The notes: generated from the sequence alone by a model not told the origin. Shown: positions 54,726 through 63,874, counted from the first letter of the stretch. The stretch is 64,000 bases of DNA from an uncultured Sphingobacteriaceae bacterium (GCA_946887045.1 CAMPKC010000013.1:27875-91874), one strand, 5' to 3'. Numbers and translations: made by a program.

Positions 54726-55919
54726 TTAAGACTCTATGGCTTTTAAGGCCATTATCTTTTTCACTCTTTTTCGATAAACAATACTCAGATAAATATATCC
54801 CAGTACACCCGCCAGCAAAGAAGCTACAAGTATCGAAAATTTAGCTTCGTCATGAAATTCAGGCGAATCGAACGATAAAAGAGCTATGAATACAGACATA
54901 GTAAAACCAATCCCGGCAAGCATTCCCAGGCCAATGATATGTTTCCATGAACTTCGGCTCGGCAGACTGCTGAAGCCCAGTTTAACAGCCAGGTAAGAAA
55001 ATGCACTTACACCCAGCGTTTTGCCAAACAGCAGGCCGCAGATGATTCCCAAACCCAGAGGAGATGTTAATCCATCCAGCATGCTGATTTGAAAGCGGAT
55101 ATTGGTATTTGCCAACGCAAAAATCGGCATTATCAGGTAGTTTACAGGGCCTATAATCGAGTGTTCAAGTCGTTCCAGGGGCGATGCGTGTTTAACCGGA
55201 TTTGTCGGAATTGTGAAGGCAAGTAACACGCCGGCAATAGTTGCGTGGATGCCTGAATGATGAATAAAATACCAAAGAAAAATTCCCGGTATGATATAAA
55301 ATGCCAGCTTCTTAACTCCCAAAAGATTCATTAGAGAGAGCACCGCCAGAATGCCGCCGGCATAGAGTAAGTAGTTTAAGTGAAGCTCTTCTGTATAAAA
55401 CACAGCGATTACCACAATTGCTCCCAGATCATCAACGATAGCTAATGCAGAAAGAAAGACTTTCAGAGAAGTTGGTACTCTTTTTCCAAGCATTGAAATA
55501 ACAGCCAGGGCAAATGCAATATCGGTAGCCATTGGAATACCCCAACCATTTGCAGTGGATGTTCCGGAGTTAAACAGATAGAAAATACCGGCCGGAACTA
55601 ACATCCCGCCAAGGGCCGCAAAAATAGGAAGCATCGCTCTTCTGACAGAAGAAAGTTCTCCTTCCAGTAGTTCACGTTTAATTTCAAGTCCCACCAGGAG
55701 AAAGAAGATAGCCATCAATCCATCATTGATCCACACTTCTGTGGTATACTTTAAATCGAGTGGAGCATAACCAAATGAGTAATTTAGTAAAGAATGAAAT
55801 TCGTCATAAAGACCGGCATTGGCTATGGTAAGCGAAACCATAACAGAAACTATTAGAAGGGCGCCACCAATCTGTCCGGATTTGAAGAAATCTTTGAATG
55901 GTCTGAGATTTATTGCCAT
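54726..55919 (-). CDS. nhaA: Na+/H+ antiporter NhaA
   Basis: The 397-residue protein has about 12 helices. The catalytic double aspartate is in LSALAIVDDLGAIVVIAVFY. DGLMAIFFLLVGLEIKRELLEGELSS and GWGIPMATDIAFALAVI are NhaA signatures. It exports sodium and regulates cytoplasmic pH. It is a lone gene behind a bidirectional terminator. Confidence 0.96.
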   Translation of the reverse strand: MAINLRPFKDFFKSGQIGGALLIVSVMVSLTIANAGLYDEFHSLLNYSFGYAPLDLKYTTEVWINDGLMAIFFLLVGLEIKRELLEGELSSVRRAMLPIFAALGGMLVPAGIFYLFNSGTSTANGWGIPMATDIAFALAVISMLGKRVPTSLKVFLSALAIVDDLGAIVVIAVFYTEELHLNYLLYAGGILAVLSLMNLLGVKKLAFYIIPGIFLWYFIHHSGIHATIAGVLLAFTIPTNPVKHASPLERLEHSIIGPVNYLIMPIFALANTNIRFQISMLDGLTSPLGLGIICGLLFGKTLGVSAFSYLAVKLGFSSLPSRSSWKHIIGLGMLAGIGFTMSVFIALLSFDSPEFHDEAKFSILVASLLAGVLGYIYLSIVYRKRVKKIMALKAIES

Positions 55920-55998
55920 AGGCGCGAAAATAAAAAATATAAAGCGTTTACTTCATGCTAAGCATTGCTTAAATGAAATTTAAGCAACACATCGCGGG

Positions 55999-56619
55999 TT
56001 AGACTAGTTCGGTAAGATCGCCTTTGCCTTGTCTTAACACCTGGAACTCGCCTGTAGTGCAATCAACAACTGTCGAGGCCGTATTGTCTCCGTATCCTCC
56101 ATCAATTACCAGATCCACTTTATCTTTGTATTTTTCATAAATTAATTCCGGATCAGTGGAGTATTCCAGTATTTCATCTTCATCGTGAATAGAGGCAGAC
56201 ACAATAGGATTTCCAAGCACCTTTACAATTTCACGGGCAATATTATTGTCGGGAACTCTGATACCCACCGTTTTTTTATTAGAACTTAAAAGTTTAGGTA
56301 CTTTATTATTGGCTTCAAAAATAAACGTGAAGGGACCGGGTAATGCTTTTTTTAATAACCTGAATGTGGCGTTGTCAATAGGTTTGATATAGTCGGATAT
56401 ATGGCTTAAATCATAGCAGATAAAAGACAGATTTGCTTTTTCGGGTTTGATCCCTCTGAGTTGATATATCTTCTCAATTGCTTTTTGATTTGTAATATCG
56501 CATCCAAGACCATAAATTGTATCAGTAGGATAGATGATAAGTCCGCCTTTTTTTAATACATCGACCACTTGCTGAATGGCTCTCTCATTGGGGTTTTTTT
56601 CGTAAATCTTTAATATCAT
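55999..56619 (-). CDS. L-threonylcarbamoyladenylate synthase (Sua5/YciO/YrdC family)
   Basis: The 206-residue protein has [56 protein letters not shown] and [15 protein letters not shown]. Family enzymes make the threonylcarbamoyl-AMP used for t6A in tRNA. This YciO-like size class lacks the C-terminal Sua5 domain, so it could also be YciO with a less defined role. Confidence 0.85.
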   Translation of the reverse strand: MILKIYEKNPNERAIQQVVDVLKKGGLIIYPTDTIYGLGCDITNQKAIEKIYQLRGIKPEKANLSFICYDLSHISDYIKPIDNATFRLLKKALPGPFTFIFEANNKVPKLLSSNKKTVGIRVPDNNIAREIVKVLGNPIVSASIHDEDEILEYSTDPELIYEKYKDKVDLVIDGGYGDNTASTVVDCTTGEFQVLRQGKGDLTELV

Positions 56620-56669
56620 AACGCGCCTGAACTAATATGGGATAACATAATATAAAGGTAAAAATCGTT

Positions 56670-57725
56670 TCATTGTTCTGTAAGAAAATCGATCGCCGTG
56701 TTTATTGTTTCCGGATAGCCGGTGCAGGTTAAAACCCAGCCGTCATCCAAGTCCGCATCTGTTAACACCTCGTTGATGCTCATGTGAATTTTACCACTTA
56801 TACATTTTGCTGCGCAGTTCCCACACACTCCTCCTTTGCAGCTATAGGGAAGGTTTAGTCCGCTTTTTAACGCAGCATCCAGAATGTTTTCACCGGAAGG
56901 AACGGTAATCATCGCTTCCTTTCCATAAGCTTTTATTGCTACAACAGTCTCGGGAAAGATTTTATGCATCACGCGTTCCGGGCTCATTACCTCAGGCAGG
57001 TAATTTTCTTTGCGGATGTTTTCTTTCTTGAAATGCATCAATCTTATAGTGAAATTCAGCATCCGCATATAGGTGAAGGGGCCGCAAAGCAAAAATGCCG
57101 TATCTTCCTTTTTGAATTGCTGAGAGCGTTTAATCAGAGCTTCGGTATTGACATTACTTAAGCGACCCTGTTCTTTTTTTCTGTAGGCCGGTTCAGAAAA
57201 GAAGTTAATCAGGTTTAAGTGGGGTGAGTTTTCTGCCAGTGCCTCAATTTCTTCCAGAAACAGCGCATCGCTTTCATTGTGGTTACTATAAATAAGATGA
57301 ATAATGCTTTGAGATTCTTTCTGTAGCAGCATTCTTATTTGTGGAAGTACAGGAACAATGCCGCTACCCGCTGCAAAACAAAAAATATCCCGTTTTTTAT
57401 CCGGAACAGGATCAAAACTGAAGCGTCCTGCCGGAGGAAGAGAAGTTATAATTTCACCCGTTTTCCAGTGTTGGAGGATGTATCTGGAAATAAAGCCATT
57501 GTCTACCTTTTTAACGGTGATTTTAATGGGTTCTCCGGGAAGCGTAAGAATTGAATAGGAGCGACGGATCTCTTGTTTTTCTGTTTTAATGATAAAGGTT
57601 AGAAACTGTCCGGGCTTATAGTTTATAGTTTGCGAATGTAAAAGATCCAGCTGATAGGTTTTGGCTGCCGGGGTTTCCTGTTTTACAGATGCAATTCGAA
57701 AATAAAGTAACCGTTCACTGTCCAT
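56670..57725 (-). CDS. Ferredoxin-NADP reductase-like protein with C-terminal [2Fe-2S] domain (PaaE-like)
   Basis: The 351-residue flavoprotein has FAD motif RRSYSILTLPG, the NAD-binding FAAGSGIVPVLPQIRML, the reductase end FLLCGPFTYM, and a plant-type ferredoxin domain with LPYSCKGGVCGNCAAKC (about residues 296-312). Such reductases feed electrons to di-iron oxygenases, as PaaE does in phenylacetyl-CoA epoxidation. No paaABC genes are nearby, so the partner is unknown. Confidence 0.85.
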   Translation of the reverse strand: MDSERLLYFRIASVKQETPAAKTYQLDLLHSQTINYKPGQFLTFIIKTEKQEIRRSYSILTLPGEPIKITVKKVDNGFISRYILQHWKTGEIITSLPPAGRFSFDPVPDKKRDIFCFAAGSGIVPVLPQIRMLLQKESQSIIHLIYSNHNESDALFLEEIEALAENSPHLNLINFFSEPAYRKKEQGRLSNVNTEALIKRSQQFKKEDTAFLLCGPFTYMRMLNFTIRLMHFKKENIRKENYLPEVMSPERVMHKIFPETVVAIKAYGKEAMITVPSGENILDAALKSGLNLPYSCKGGVCGNCAAKCISGKIHMSINEVLTDADLDDGWVLTCTGYPETINTAIDFLTEQ

Positions 57726-57746
57726 TGAATATAAAACTTACTTCTT

Positions 57747-58016
57747 TCACGCTTTGTTCTTCGCCCGGCGTATCTCCGTAAAGGCATATTTAGGTTTAAT
57801 TTTTCGATTTACAAATTCGCCCGACGAACCACCCGACAATATTAACTCTTTGTATTCTTCCCAAACGGGTGGTTCAACTTTCAAATAATGATAAACCTTA
57901 CCGCCGGTAAATTCTACCTCGAGTATCGCGTTTTTTATCGAGTAGTCAATACATTGCGTAGTGCCCGAGTTTGGAGTGTGTAATTTATTTTCAGTATGAA
58001 GTCTTTTGCCCTGCAT
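57747..58016 (-). CDS. KTSC domain protein
   Basis: The 89-residue protein is mostly a KTSC domain (about residues 24-75): IKNAILEVEFTGGKVYHYL, then VEPPVWEEYKELILSGGSSG and EFVNRKIKPKY. The domain is linked to lysyl-tRNA synthetase-related and nucleic-acid contexts, but its biochemical role is uncertain. It lies 21 bp upstream of the reductase gene on the same strand, so they may be co-transcribed. Confidence 0.75.
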   Translation of the reverse strand: MQGKRLHTENKLHTPNSGTTQCIDYSIKNAILEVEFTGGKVYHYLKVEPPVWEEYKELILSGGSSGEFVNRKIKPKYAFTEIRRAKNKA

Positions 58017-58026
58017 TCTAAAAGCA

Positions 58027-58049
58027 AAAAGCTCCGAAAAGGAGCTTTT
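58027..58049 (-). terminator. Intrinsic terminator of asnS
   Basis: AAAAGCTCC (58027-58035) pairs perfectly with GGAGCTTTT (58041-58049). On the minus strand the stem is followed by TTGCTTTT. It lies between the asnS stop (58070) and the KTSC start (58016). Confidence 0.75.
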
Positions 58050-58069
58050 GTTTTATTTTTTGCCGGATG

Positions 58070-59515
58070 TTAAAACTCCGCATTTTTAGGAGTTCGTGGA
58101 AAAGGAATTACATCCCGGATGTTTGTCATACCGGTAACAAAGAGCACCAAACGTTCAAAGCCCAATCCGAAGCCCGAATGTGGAGCAGAGCCAAAACGTC
58201 TGGTGTCGAGGTACCAATCCATTTCTTCGGCAGGAATATGCATGTCTCTCATGCGGTTCTCAAGTACATCTAGACGCTCTTCACGTTGCGATCCACCAAC
58301 AATCTCCCCAATTCCAGGGAAAAGGATATCCATCGCTCTTACAGTCTCTTTACCGGCTTCATCACCTTCATTTCTGCGCATGTAAAAAGATTTGATTGCA
58401 GCAGGGTAATTCGTCAAAATAACAGGCTTTTTAAAATGCTTTTCAACCAGGTAGCGCTCGTGTTCCGACTGCAGATCTGCTCCCCAGTCGTTTATTAAAT
58501 ATTTAAATTGCTTTTTCTGGTTAGGTTTAGAGCTTTTCAGAATATTAATCGCTTCGGTATAGGTAATGCGTTCGAAATTATTTTCTAAGCAAAAATTAAG
58601 CTTCGAAATTAAATCGAGTTCAGAACGCTCGTTCTGCGCTTTTTGCTTTTCTTCTTCAAGCAGACGGTTTTTCAAAAATTCAAGCTCGTCAGAGCAATTA
58701 TCCAACGCATAGCTAATCACATATTTCAATAGCTCTTCAGCCAAGTCCATATTATCGTGGATATCATAAAAAGCCATTTCAGGCTCAATCATCCAGAACT
58801 CGGCGAGATGACGGGTGGTGTTTGAGTTCTCGGCTCTGAAAGTTGGTCCGAAGGTATACACTTCACCAAATGCCATCGCAGCAAGTTCACCTTCCAGTTG
58901 TCCGGAAACCGTAAGATTGGTTGATTTTCCAAAGAAATCCTCTTTGAAATTCACTGTGCCATCATCATTACGCGGCACACTATCGAAATCTATCGTGGTA
59001 ACACGGAACATCTCGCCGGCACCCTCTGCATCCGAACCTGTAATAATAGGGGTATGCATGTACACAAAGCCTTTGTCGTTAAAAAACTTATGTATAGCAA
59101 AGGCAAGGGCATGACGGACCTTGAAAACCGCGTTGAACGTATTGGTGCGAAAGCGCAGATGGGCAATTTCGCGCAAAAACTCAAGGCTGTGTTTTTTAGG
59201 CTGAAGAGGGTATTTCTCAGCATCGCTGTCGCCAAGAATTTCGAGCGAGGCAACTTTTATTTCAACCCGCTGTCCTTTTCCCAGAGATTCGATCAGCAGG
59301 CCGGTTACTGATACAGCGGCGCCGGTAGTGACACGTTTCAGCAAGGCCTCATCTGTGGTAGTAAAATCAACAACCGCTTGTATATTGTTAAGTGTAGAAC
59401 CGTCATTTATAGCGATAAACTGATTGTTTCGGAAAGTTCTAACCCATCCTTTAACAATAACCTCTTTGCCGAATTCGGTAGCGTTCAGTAAATCTTTAAT
59501 CTTAGTTCTGGCCAT
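58070..59515 (-). CDS. asnS: Asparaginyl-tRNA synthetase
   Basis: The class II synthetase (481 residues from ATG 59515, [10 protein letters not shown]; the frame extends nine codons upstream) has an OB-fold ([20 protein letters not shown]), class II motif 2 ([20 protein letters not shown]) and motif 3 ([12 protein letters not shown]). The sequence around [19 protein letters not shown] and the insertion after [16 protein letters not shown] are typical of bacterial AsnRS. It charges tRNA-Asn. Confidence 0.96.
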   Translation of the reverse strand: MARTKIKDLLNATEFGKEVIVKGWVRTFRNNQFIAINDGSTLNNIQAVVDFTTTDEALLKRVTTGAAVSVTGLLIESLGKGQRVEIKVASLEILGDSDAEKYPLQPKKHSLEFLREIAHLRFRTNTFNAVFKVRHALAFAIHKFFNDKGFVYMHTPIITGSDAEGAGEMFRVTTIDFDSVPRNDDGTVNFKEDFFGKSTNLTVSGQLEGELAAMAFGEVYTFGPTFRAENSNTTRHLAEFWMIEPEMAFYDIHDNMDLAEELLKYVISYALDNCSDELEFLKNRLLEEEKQKAQNERSELDLISKLNFCLENNFERITYTEAINILKSSKPNQKKQFKYLINDWGADLQSEHERYLVEKHFKKPVILTNYPAAIKSFYMRRNEGDEAGKETVRAMDILFPGIGEIVGGSQREERLDVLENRMRDMHIPAEEMDWYLDTRRFGSAPHSGFGLGFERLVLFVTGMTNIRDVIPFPRTPKNAEF

Positions 59516-59539
59516 ATCTTTATTTGTTTTAGCAAAGCG

Positions 59540-59547
59540 CAAAAATA
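59540..59547 (-). promoter_or_regulatory. -7 promoter element of asnS
   Basis: On the minus strand the sequence reads TATTTTTG, an exact match to TAnnTTTG, ending 24 bp before the chosen asnS ATG. The -33 region at 19 bp spacing reads GTTT, a partial match. Confidence 0.5.
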
Positions 59548-59809
59548 CAAATCAGAACGGCATTTGAAACGGGAAAAAGGAGATGGTTGATTTTTGGAAA
59601 TGGGAATCATGCTCTGTAGATCCTGTAGCCCCGCTTTCCTTTCAAGTCCGCCCGGTTCTTAAGCCCACGCGATCGGGCTTTTCATTCAATCGGGTTTAGA
59701 CTCCGGGGGGGTGCTGCTATGTGGGGGATAAAATTAGTTATGAGAATCTTTTGAAATTTGAGCTGAAGAACCCAGTGTTTCCAGATTGCTATTTTCATGT
59801 TTAGGGGAA
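59548..59809. other. Intergenic island with locally GC-rich segment
   Basis: The gap between asnS and the DUF2975 gene has no ORF of note, but 59611-59720 is visibly richer in G and C than its flanks. It contains AAGCCC (59661-59666) pairing with GGGCTT (59675-59680), and TAGCCCCGCTTTCC (59626-59639), of which a one-mismatch copy lies at 62754-62767. It may hold a small RNA or dispersed repeat. Confidence 0.5.
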
Positions 59810-59836
59810 ATTATTTTATGTTAAACATAAAATAAT
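59810..59836. promoter_or_regulatory. 27-nt palindrome, probable operator of the DUF2975-HTH operon
   Basis: ATTATTTTATGTT (59810-59822) and AACATAAAATAAT (59824-59836) are perfect inverted arms around a single A. The right arm ends 2 bp before the -33-like TTG, where a bound dimer would block or help RNA polymerase. The HTH protein encoded in the operon is a candidate ligand. Confidence 0.65.
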
Positions 59837-59838
59837 AG

Positions 59839-59869
59839 TTGTTTTATTTAAATGTGTTTTCGATCTTTG
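59839..59869 (+). promoter_or_regulatory. Promoter-like element for the DUF2975-HTH operon
   Basis: TTG (59839-59841) and GATCTTTG (59862-59869) are 20 bp apart; the -7 element matches TAnnTTTG except its first base. It ends 19 bp before the ATG at 59889. Confidence 0.45.
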
Positions 59870-59888
59870 CTTTATAAATTCAACAAGT

Positions 59889-60509
59889 ATGAAATCTGGT
59901 AGTAAAAAACTAATCAGGGTTATTAAGTCAGCCCTTGATATCGCATGGTATCTAAATTTTGCTTTGGCAGCACTTGCCCTGAGTTTTTTGGTTTATATTT
60001 TTGCATCCGAGGAATATGTAGATACGAATATACAGGTGCATTTTTCGCAGCCGCACGAACTGAATAGGATTGATGCAATTACAGGCCAGGTAAAAGATGT
60101 TGTGTTAGAAACTAAAACAGCAGTCTTAAACATGAAAATGAAGAATACGCCGTTCACAGCTGCGTCTTCATTGTTTTTACTGGTCGCTTTTGAACTCCTT
60201 GCTTTCGCTATCATCTATAACCTTCGTATGCTGTTCTCAAGTCTTAATAAAGGCTCTGCATTTACTTACAAGAACGTAGTGAGTATCAGGAGGACCGCAT
60301 TTCTCGTGGCTTTGGTTATACCTTTGCAGTTTATATTATACTTGCTGAAGGAAGTCATTATCAGATTCAATGTCCCAACCCCTCAACACTTATCGGCGGG
60401 CCCTGCTTTCGATTATAAAATAATGATTATAGCTGCCATATTGTATATTGTCGCCGAAGTTTTTAATTCTGGTTTAGAACTTAAAGCAGAGAACGAGGAG
60501 TTTGTATAA
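59889..60509 (+). CDS. DUF2975 membrane protein
   Basis: The 206-residue protein has four predicted helices (about 20-40, 97-118, 135-158, 178-196). The segments NLRMLFSSLNKGSAFTYKNV and SIRRTAFLVALVIPLQF are typical of DUF2975. A conserved pattern pairs DUF2975 genes with a small Cro/CI-type regulator, as found 1 bp downstream. The function is unknown, possibly membrane stress sensing. Confidence 0.82.
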   Translation: MKSGSKKLIRVIKSALDIAWYLNFALAALALSFLVYIFASEEYVDTNIQVHFSQPHELNRIDAITGQVKDVVLETKTAVLNMKMKNTPFTAASSLFLLVAFELLAFAIIYNLRMLFSSLNKGSAFTYKNVVSIRRTAFLVALVIPLQFILYLLKEVIIRFNVPTPQHLSAGPAFDYKIMIIAAILYIVAEVFNSGLELKAENEEFV

Positions 60510-60712
60510 TGGCAGTTATTGTGAATCTTGATGTACAAATGGCAAAAAGCAAAATGTCATTAACGGAATTAGCCGATAGGATAGGAATTTCGATGACAAA
60601 CTTATCGTTATTAAAAACCGGCAAAGTAAAGGGAATACGCTTCAATACGCTCGAAGCTATCTGTCGTGAATTAAAATGTAAACCAGGAGATATACTGGAT
60701 ATTACTGATTAG
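60509..60712 (+). CDS. Small Cro/CI (YozG-like) HTH regulator
   Basis: The 67-residue protein is one helix-turn-helix domain: MSLTELADRIGISMTNLSLL gives helices 2 and 3, followed by FNTLEAICRELKCKPGDILD. Its ATG overlaps the DUF2975 stop by 1 bp, so the two are translationally coupled. It probably binds the palindrome upstream of the operon. Confidence 0.88.
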   Translation: MAVIVNLDVQMAKSKMSLTELADRIGISMTNLSLLKTGKVKGIRFNTLEAICRELKCKPGDILDITD

Positions 60713-60776
60713 ATAGATCAAAACAACAAACGATTGCTTTAGCGGTACTGTGAAACATTGAAACCGCGAACATTCG

Positions 60777-62597
60777 TCACTGCCTATTTAAGGGTAACGT
60801 AAACCAAAAGCTACTTCCGGCCCCCTGTATACTGTCGACTCCTATTTGCCCTTTGTGTCGCTTAACAATATCGGCGCTTATAAAAAGCCCCAGACCAAGA
60901 CCAGAGTATTGATAGCCGTTGTGATCCGCTCTGTAGTACCTCTCAAAAAGATGGGGTATTTTGGATTCCGGAATACCCGGACCGAAATCCTGAACAGCAA
61001 CTTTTACAAAGTCGTCAACTCTTGTAATTTTCACCTTAATGACCCTGGAATCTGGTGCGTATTTAACTGCATTATTCACGAAGTTGGTAAGTACCTGATC
61101 AATCTTATATCTATCTGCGAATACTTTGGTATCGAGGTCCCCTTTCAGTTCAAGTTCATATTCATCTTGTATCCTGATATGCTCACAGCAATCATCAATC
61201 ATGTCAGCCAAATTAAAAGTGGTGCAATTGAGATGAAGTTGTCCTGCTGTAATTTTCGAAACATTCAGCAGGCCTTCTACCAACTGGTTCATTTTTTTTA
61301 GATTAGCATTTATTCTGTCGATAAACTGCGATATGCGTTGCGGGTCGGGATTTCCCTTCATTAAGCGATCCAATAACTGCATAGACGCCTGAACAGTAGT
61401 CATTGGAGTTTTCAATTCATGGCTGGCCACACTTATAAAATCGTCTTTCTGCTGTTGAAGTTGTTTAAACTCGGTAATGTCTAATACTGTTCCCACTATT
61501 CTAACCGGCTCACTTTTAGTATAATGCACCGAGCCCTGGACCTTCACCCATCTAACAGAGCCGTCGGCTAATATAATCCGGGCCTCATACAGTAATTTCC
61601 CAGTTTTAAATGCTTCCCGGAGGGCTATTTGCCTGCCATCCAGGTCATCAGGGTGAAATCGCGAAACGAGGTTATCTCTTATCTCCTTACTATCATAACC
61701 AAAAATCTGATTGAATCGATCGGAACCCGTTACGTCATTTGTCAGAATATTAAAATCGAATGTTCCGATTTCGGCAGCATCAATAGCAAGGCGGGCCCGC
61801 TCTTCTGCTTCCTCAATACTGCGGAGAGCTAGTACTTTTTCGGTCACATCAATAGCTATTACCATAATGGATGTGATGTTACGTTCGATGTCTGCAATCG
61901 GTTCATAAACGAAATCAATAAAAACCCGTTCATTAATCCCGTTTCTGAAAAGAATGAGTTCATGCTCTTTTGCATGAAATGGTATTCCCGTTTCAATCAC
62001 ATTTTTAAGCACAGGCCGATACGTTTCCGCAGCCTCGGGCACCGCATCCCAAATTTGCTTTCCATCCATTTCCTCCCGTTTTCGTCCAACCAACTCGAGG
62101 TAAGCGTCGTTAACGACCTCGACAAGCAAATCTTCTCCCTTAATGATGCATATTCCAACCGGTGCTTGCCGCACCATATTGAATAAAGTTTCGCGGCTCT
62201 TTTCAACTTCTTGTCGAGCTCGTTCTAATTCAGTTACGTCTGTAGCAAAACATAACACACTTTGTAGTACGAGTTCGTCGTCCCGCAATGGCTGGTAGGT
62301 GAATTTGAAATAATATGTTTGCAGTTTACCGTCCACAAATAAATCCGCACGGTCATTTTCTGAATAGTAAGTTTCACCTGTCGACAAAACCTGTTTAATC
62401 AGACCTTCGAACGGCTGACTATGCAATTCGGGCAGAGCATCATGGAACGGTTGTCCGATAACCGACTTATCCCGCCCCCAAGCCGACAGGGTTGCCTGAT
62501 TAGCAACCGTGATAATCATGTCTTTTCCGGAGCATACATATACAGGAAATGGGGAAAGTTCAACGATGGTTCTAAACGTTTTATCTGTGAGCTGCAC
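60777..62597 (-). CDS. PAS-domain sensor histidine kinase
   Basis: The 606-residue protein has no membrane segment. Three PAS domains occupy about residues 1-130, 130-255 and 255-375 (FPVYVCSGKDMIITVANQAT; GICIIKGEDLLVEVVNDAYL; the third with a PAC-like RWVKVQGSVHY). The H-box is SVASHELKTPMTTV (His393), then N-box LTNFVNNAVKYAP, G1 DFGPGIPESKI and G2 YSGLGLGLFIS. No response regulator is adjacent. Confidence 0.92.
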   Translation of the reverse strand: MQLTDKTFRTIVELSPFPVYVCSGKDMIITVANQATLSAWGRDKSVIGQPFHDALPELHSQPFEGLIKQVLSTGETYYSENDRADLFVDGKLQTYYFKFTYQPLRDDELVLQSVLCFATDVTELERARQEVEKSRETLFNMVRQAPVGICIIKGEDLLVEVVNDAYLELVGRKREEMDGKQIWDAVPEAAETYRPVLKNVIETGIPFHAKEHELILFRNGINERVFIDFVYEPIADIERNITSIMVIAIDVTEKVLALRSIEEAEERARLAIDAAEIGTFDFNILTNDVTGSDRFNQIFGYDSKEIRDNLVSRFHPDDLDGRQIALREAFKTGKLLYEARIILADGSVRWVKVQGSVHYTKSEPVRIVGTVLDITEFKQLQQQKDDFISVASHELKTPMTTVQASMQLLDRLMKGNPDPQRISQFIDRINANLKKMNQLVEGLLNVSKITAGQLHLNCTTFNLADMIDDCCEHIRIQDEYELELKGDLDTKVFADRYKIDQVLTNFVNNAVKYAPDSRVIKVKITRVDDFVKVAVQDFGPGIPESKIPHLFERYYRADHNGYQYSGLGLGLFISADIVKRHKGQIGVDSIQGAGSSFWFTLPLNRQ

Positions 62598-62908
62598 TTA
62601 CAAAGAATATAAATTTATTGCAGGCACTAACCAATTCTGTTTGAAATAGTTTTGCCAAACCATGAAAATAAAAATTATTTAGCTAATAGACAGAAGGGGA
62701 GTGTAATAAACTGCAATTAAAAAATTGCTTTCGGCATTTTCTTGGAAGATTTTTAGCCCCGTTTTCCCGTTCATCTTACTGGTGTGCCGCCGGATCTGAA
62801 GTTCGCTTCCTTTATCAGTGGAAGCAATTTGTCTCGATTTTGTAGCTGCAATTGTGCGCGCCCACCTGTTAAATATCAATTAAATACATGAGTCAGAATA
62901 CAATGTTT
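62598..62908. other. 311-bp intergenic region without a supported gene
   Basis: The gap follows the kinase start. A minus-strand 66-codon frame (62679-62879) crosses it but has no start context and unusual composition. TAGCCCCGTTTTCC (62754-62767) is a near copy of a motif at 59626-59639. No promoter pair or terminator stands out. Confidence 0.45.
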
Positions 62909-63697
62909 TCAACCTACTCCAATAATCTTAGCACAGCCTCCATGCTTTGCCGGATTAACCACCAGATCAGAAACAGGGCTGCCCATTTGGATTCCTACGG
63001 ACAAGATCAGTGTGGTAGTATCTTTAATGGCAGAAGGATCTTTAAGTTCAACAAGAACTTCCCTGGCTTCAAACAAAGCTTGGGTATGGTGCCAGCCGGT
63101 ATAAAAACAGCAGCTTCCCATGTCTTCTTCAGTCGGATAGCATTTGGTGCCAAATGTCCTGTCGGCCACGCAGCCAAGATTAACCAAAAACCGGAATAAA
63201 GGATCCTGCCGGCTCGTCATAAGGTTTACACCCGGCATCAGTTCAGGAAGCAGTACCACTGCTTTTCCAGCTGCCCGGTCTATCTGGTATTCAATCGGGT
63301 GCCTGACGATACTCTCAAAGGAAGTGTTTTTGTTCAGGCTGAATCCCCTGAGATACTCTTTGCGGGCAGACAAAGCAATGCTGCGTTCTCCGCGATTGCC
63401 TTCCGTGTCAAATAGCTGGATGATCTTTGCCAGAGCATTTAGGTTGGAGACAAAGTTGTGATCTGCCAAAGGAATCATGGGAAGCATAGATCTGCGAATG
63501 CTTCCGCCCATTTTACCACATTCCCCATACTCGGCAGCGTTTTGCCGGGTCAGTTTACAAGAGGTGGCAGCGAGGATTTTCTTTCTATCTGCACCACCTT
63601 TGGTGCGAAGCACAGTACCATTCACACCGGGAAGTTTGTAAGCAGAAACATTTCCGATACTACCTGTAAATTCGAAATCACTTTTTAAGAAAGCCAT
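62909..63697 (-). CDS. Bacteroidota conserved protein of unknown function, 262 aa
   Basis: From ATG 63697 the product begins MAFLKSDFEFTGSIGNVSAY and continues KLPGVNGTVLRTKGGADRK, CKLTRQNAAEYGECGKMGG and a beta-rich second half with several cysteines (CVADRTFGTKCYPTEEDMGS, CCFYTGWHH). I recall related hypothetical proteins in multiple copies in Sphingobacteriaceae, but can name no domain; the DUF6266 family is only a loose resemblance. The longer frame to 63739 is not needed. Its upstream DNA carries unusual phased repeats. Confidence 0.65.
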   Translation of the reverse strand: MAFLKSDFEFTGSIGNVSAYKLPGVNGTVLRTKGGADRKKILAATSCKLTRQNAAEYGECGKMGGSIRRSMLPMIPLADHNFVSNLNALAKIIQLFDTEGNRGERSIALSARKEYLRGFSLNKNTSFESIVRHPIEYQIDRAAGKAVVLLPELMPGVNLMTSRQDPLFRFLVNLGCVADRTFGTKCYPTEEDMGSCCFYTGWHHTQALFEAREVLVELKDPSAIKDTTTLILSVGIQMGSPVSDLVVNPAKHGGCAKIIGVG

Positions 63698-63717
63698 AAG
63701 ATGTTGCCTTGGTACGA

Positions 63718-63725
63718 CAAGTATA
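63718..63725 (-). promoter_or_regulatory. -7-like element for the 262-aa gene
   Basis: On the minus strand the sequence reads TATACTTG, one mismatch from TAnnTTTG, ending 20 bp before the ATG at 63697. No -33 TTTG is at the right spacing, which leaves room for an activator binding the repeats upstream. Confidence 0.35.
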
Positions 63726-63807
63726 CAGCACCCGGGCAAGAATAAGAGTTAAACAATGTTAAGCTAAAGGTTAAATATTGTTAAAGGTTCTAAAAGTCAT
63801 TGATAGA

Positions 63808-63874
63808 GTACCTCTTATAAGAGGTACCTTATAGGTACTGAAAGGATACTTAAAAGGTGCTTCAATAGTGCTTT
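63808..63874. repeat. 20-bp palindrome followed by five phased 11-bp repeats
   Basis: GTACCTCTTA and its exact complement TAAGAGGTAC form a 20-bp palindrome at 63808-63827. Five contiguous 11-nt units follow: AGAGGTACCTT (63820), ATAGGTACTGA (63831), AAGGATACTTA (63842), AAAGGTGCTTC (63853), AATAGTGCTTT (63864), consensus ANAGGTRCTTN. The 11-bp period keeps each GGTAC core on the same DNA face. It lies 111-177 bp upstream of the 262-aa gene. Confidence 0.75.

Noticed and set aside
62679..62879. 66-codon minus-strand frame as a gene upstream of the PAS kinase
   Set aside because: No start context or terminator, composition unlike a folded protein, and it covers a motif repeated in another intergenic gap, so it is better read as non-coding DNA.
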